Of a stretch of DNA of 61,960 bases, positions 61,445-61,960 are shown one piece after another. Source of the stretch: Prevotella sp. (GTDB lineage Bacteria > Bacteroidota > Bacteroidia > Bacteroidales > Bacteroidaceae). Every line of letters starts with the position of its first letter. Positions within the stretch are counted from its first letter, which is position 1. The notes beneath the pieces were generated by a model. The model was not told the DNA's origin and ran no database searches. It worked only from the letters and a program-made list of their open reading frames with translations. Location: the NCBI GenBank assembly GCA_017471465.1, contig JAFUTI010000033.1, positions 1 through 61,960 on the forward strand, read 5' to 3'. Both the position numbers and the translations under genes were made by a program.

Positions 61445-61960
61445 ATGGAAACGCAGAATTGCTGGGAACCAGTCATAAATGAAAAGGAGAATATCATCAA
61501 GACTTTTGTAAAAGAAGCACTTGATAGTCTTGAAGAACGTCTGATACGGACTGCCGAGGGTGCATCAGACGAGTATATGGTTAAGTTGGAAGAGGAAGAA
61601 TATGCAAAAGCGGTAAAGATCCTTACGGATACCTACGCAGAATGCCCTCATGTGAAGCATATCCAAGACGCTCTCGATAAACCTGATTTCATTTGGGACA
61701 GTCTGTTTATAGAGAACATTGGCCCTGATGCTGTTAATAAGTGGTATCGTAATCCGTTAAAAGCAGACATTCAGGCATTCAAGAAAGACAATACCATCTA
61801 TGATGCCGAGAATCCCTATTTCTCTTATATATATAAGGTGGTACTCTATGAGAAGTACATTAAGTTCTTGTTGGAAGACAAGAAGAAACACCGTTATCTC
61901 ATAGAAATAGCAGAGGAAGAGCGGAGGTGGAAAGAAAAGCAGCGGGAAGATGCCGAGACC
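61445..61960 (+). CDS. Partial gene of unknown function, running off the window
   Basis: An uninterrupted frame of 172 codons from ATG to the window end (METQNCWEPVINEKENIIKTF...). It is acidic, soluble and mostly helical, with YFSYIYKVVLYEKYIKFLLEDKKKHRYLIE and a Glu/Arg-rich coil at the end. No family is recognised. It lies directly after a tRNA pair and has clearly lower GC and more AT-ending codons than the operon upstream, which is compatible with transferred DNA but not proof. Confidence 0.6.
   Translation, partial: METQNCWEPVINEKENIIKTFVKEALDSLEERLIRTAEGASDEYMVKLEEEEYAKAVKILTDTYAECPHVKHIQDALDKPDFIWDSLFIENIGPDAVNKWYRNPLKADIQAFKKDNTIYDAENPYFSYIYKVVLYEKYIKFLLEDKKKHRYLIEIAEEERRWKEKQREDAET

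Overview
The window is a bacterial chromosome segment from the Bacteroidota, most likely a Prevotella-like member of the Bacteroidales. The evidence is the repeated promoter signature TAnnTTTG (often TTG-N20-TAnnTTTG), TonB-dependent receptors, DUF1573, DUF3078, DUF4876 and DUF6850 proteins, type 9-like C-terminal tails, a VirE/HU-like gene pair and GC-rich coding sequence. No plasmid, rRNA, CRISPR array or intact insertion sequence is visible.

Layout. (1) 0-5 kb: tatC, tatA and a class A penicillin-binding protein on the minus strand, divergent from pyrB-pyrI. (2) 4.9-5.8 kb: a decayed patch where a Fic-domain fragment meets a truncated membrane-protein gene carrying an in-frame stop. (3) 5.8-18.7 kb: a long minus-strand run of envelope genes. 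A membrane-anchored TPR/AraC-type regulator is followed by a BMP-type lipoprotein, a lipoprotein fusing a type I periplasmic-binding fold to a legumain-like (C13) cysteine protease, two alpha/beta-hydrolase lipoproteins, a beta-barrel, a frameshifted DUF3667 gene, a GH3 hexosaminidase, a VanX-like dipeptidase and a LolA-like protein. Five of these share nearly the same signal peptide, and two intergenic gaps hold copies of one repeat. (4) 18.9-19.5 kb: remnant of a phage/polymorphic-toxin C-terminal domain. (5) 19.6-23.2 kb: a COG0523 metallochaperone with an extreme Asp/His tract, then a divergent VirE-like/HU-like pair with tandem repeats between them. (6) 23.4-29.3 kb: glyA, CotH-like protein, GH105 and DUF1573, closed by a terminator. 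(7) 29.3-43.9 kb: a DUF3078 porin; yidC, an S9 peptidase, two MFSD1-like MFS transporters and DUF1846 in one operon; opposite them an operon with a LysM/periplasmic-binding protein, a porin, a POT peptide transporter and a phosphatase/endonuclease-fold protein. (8) 44-51.5 kb: a type B CTD protein, uvrA with repeat-derived insertions, a BIG2 secreted protein, a small conserved protein and a porin. (9) 51.6-60.9 kb: one tight eight-gene operon encoding a secreted triple-HMA protein, a TonB-dependent receptor, a DUF4876 lipoprotein, a DUF6850 outer-membrane protein, a tailed secreted protein, a flavinylation-motif FMN-binding protein, PepD and a small lipoprotein. (10) 61.0-61.2 kb: tRNA-Ser(GCT) and tRNA-Glu(CTC), then a partial gene of lower GC running off the end.

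The two most interesting systems are the HMA/TonB receptor/DUF4876/DUF6850/FMN-binding operon, which looks like a redox-linked metal-acquisition machine (inference), and the sensor-like lipoprotein pair with a legumain-type protease under a membrane-bound AraC/TPR regulator. Peptide use recurs: S9 peptidase, MFSD1-like carriers, POT carrier and PepD.
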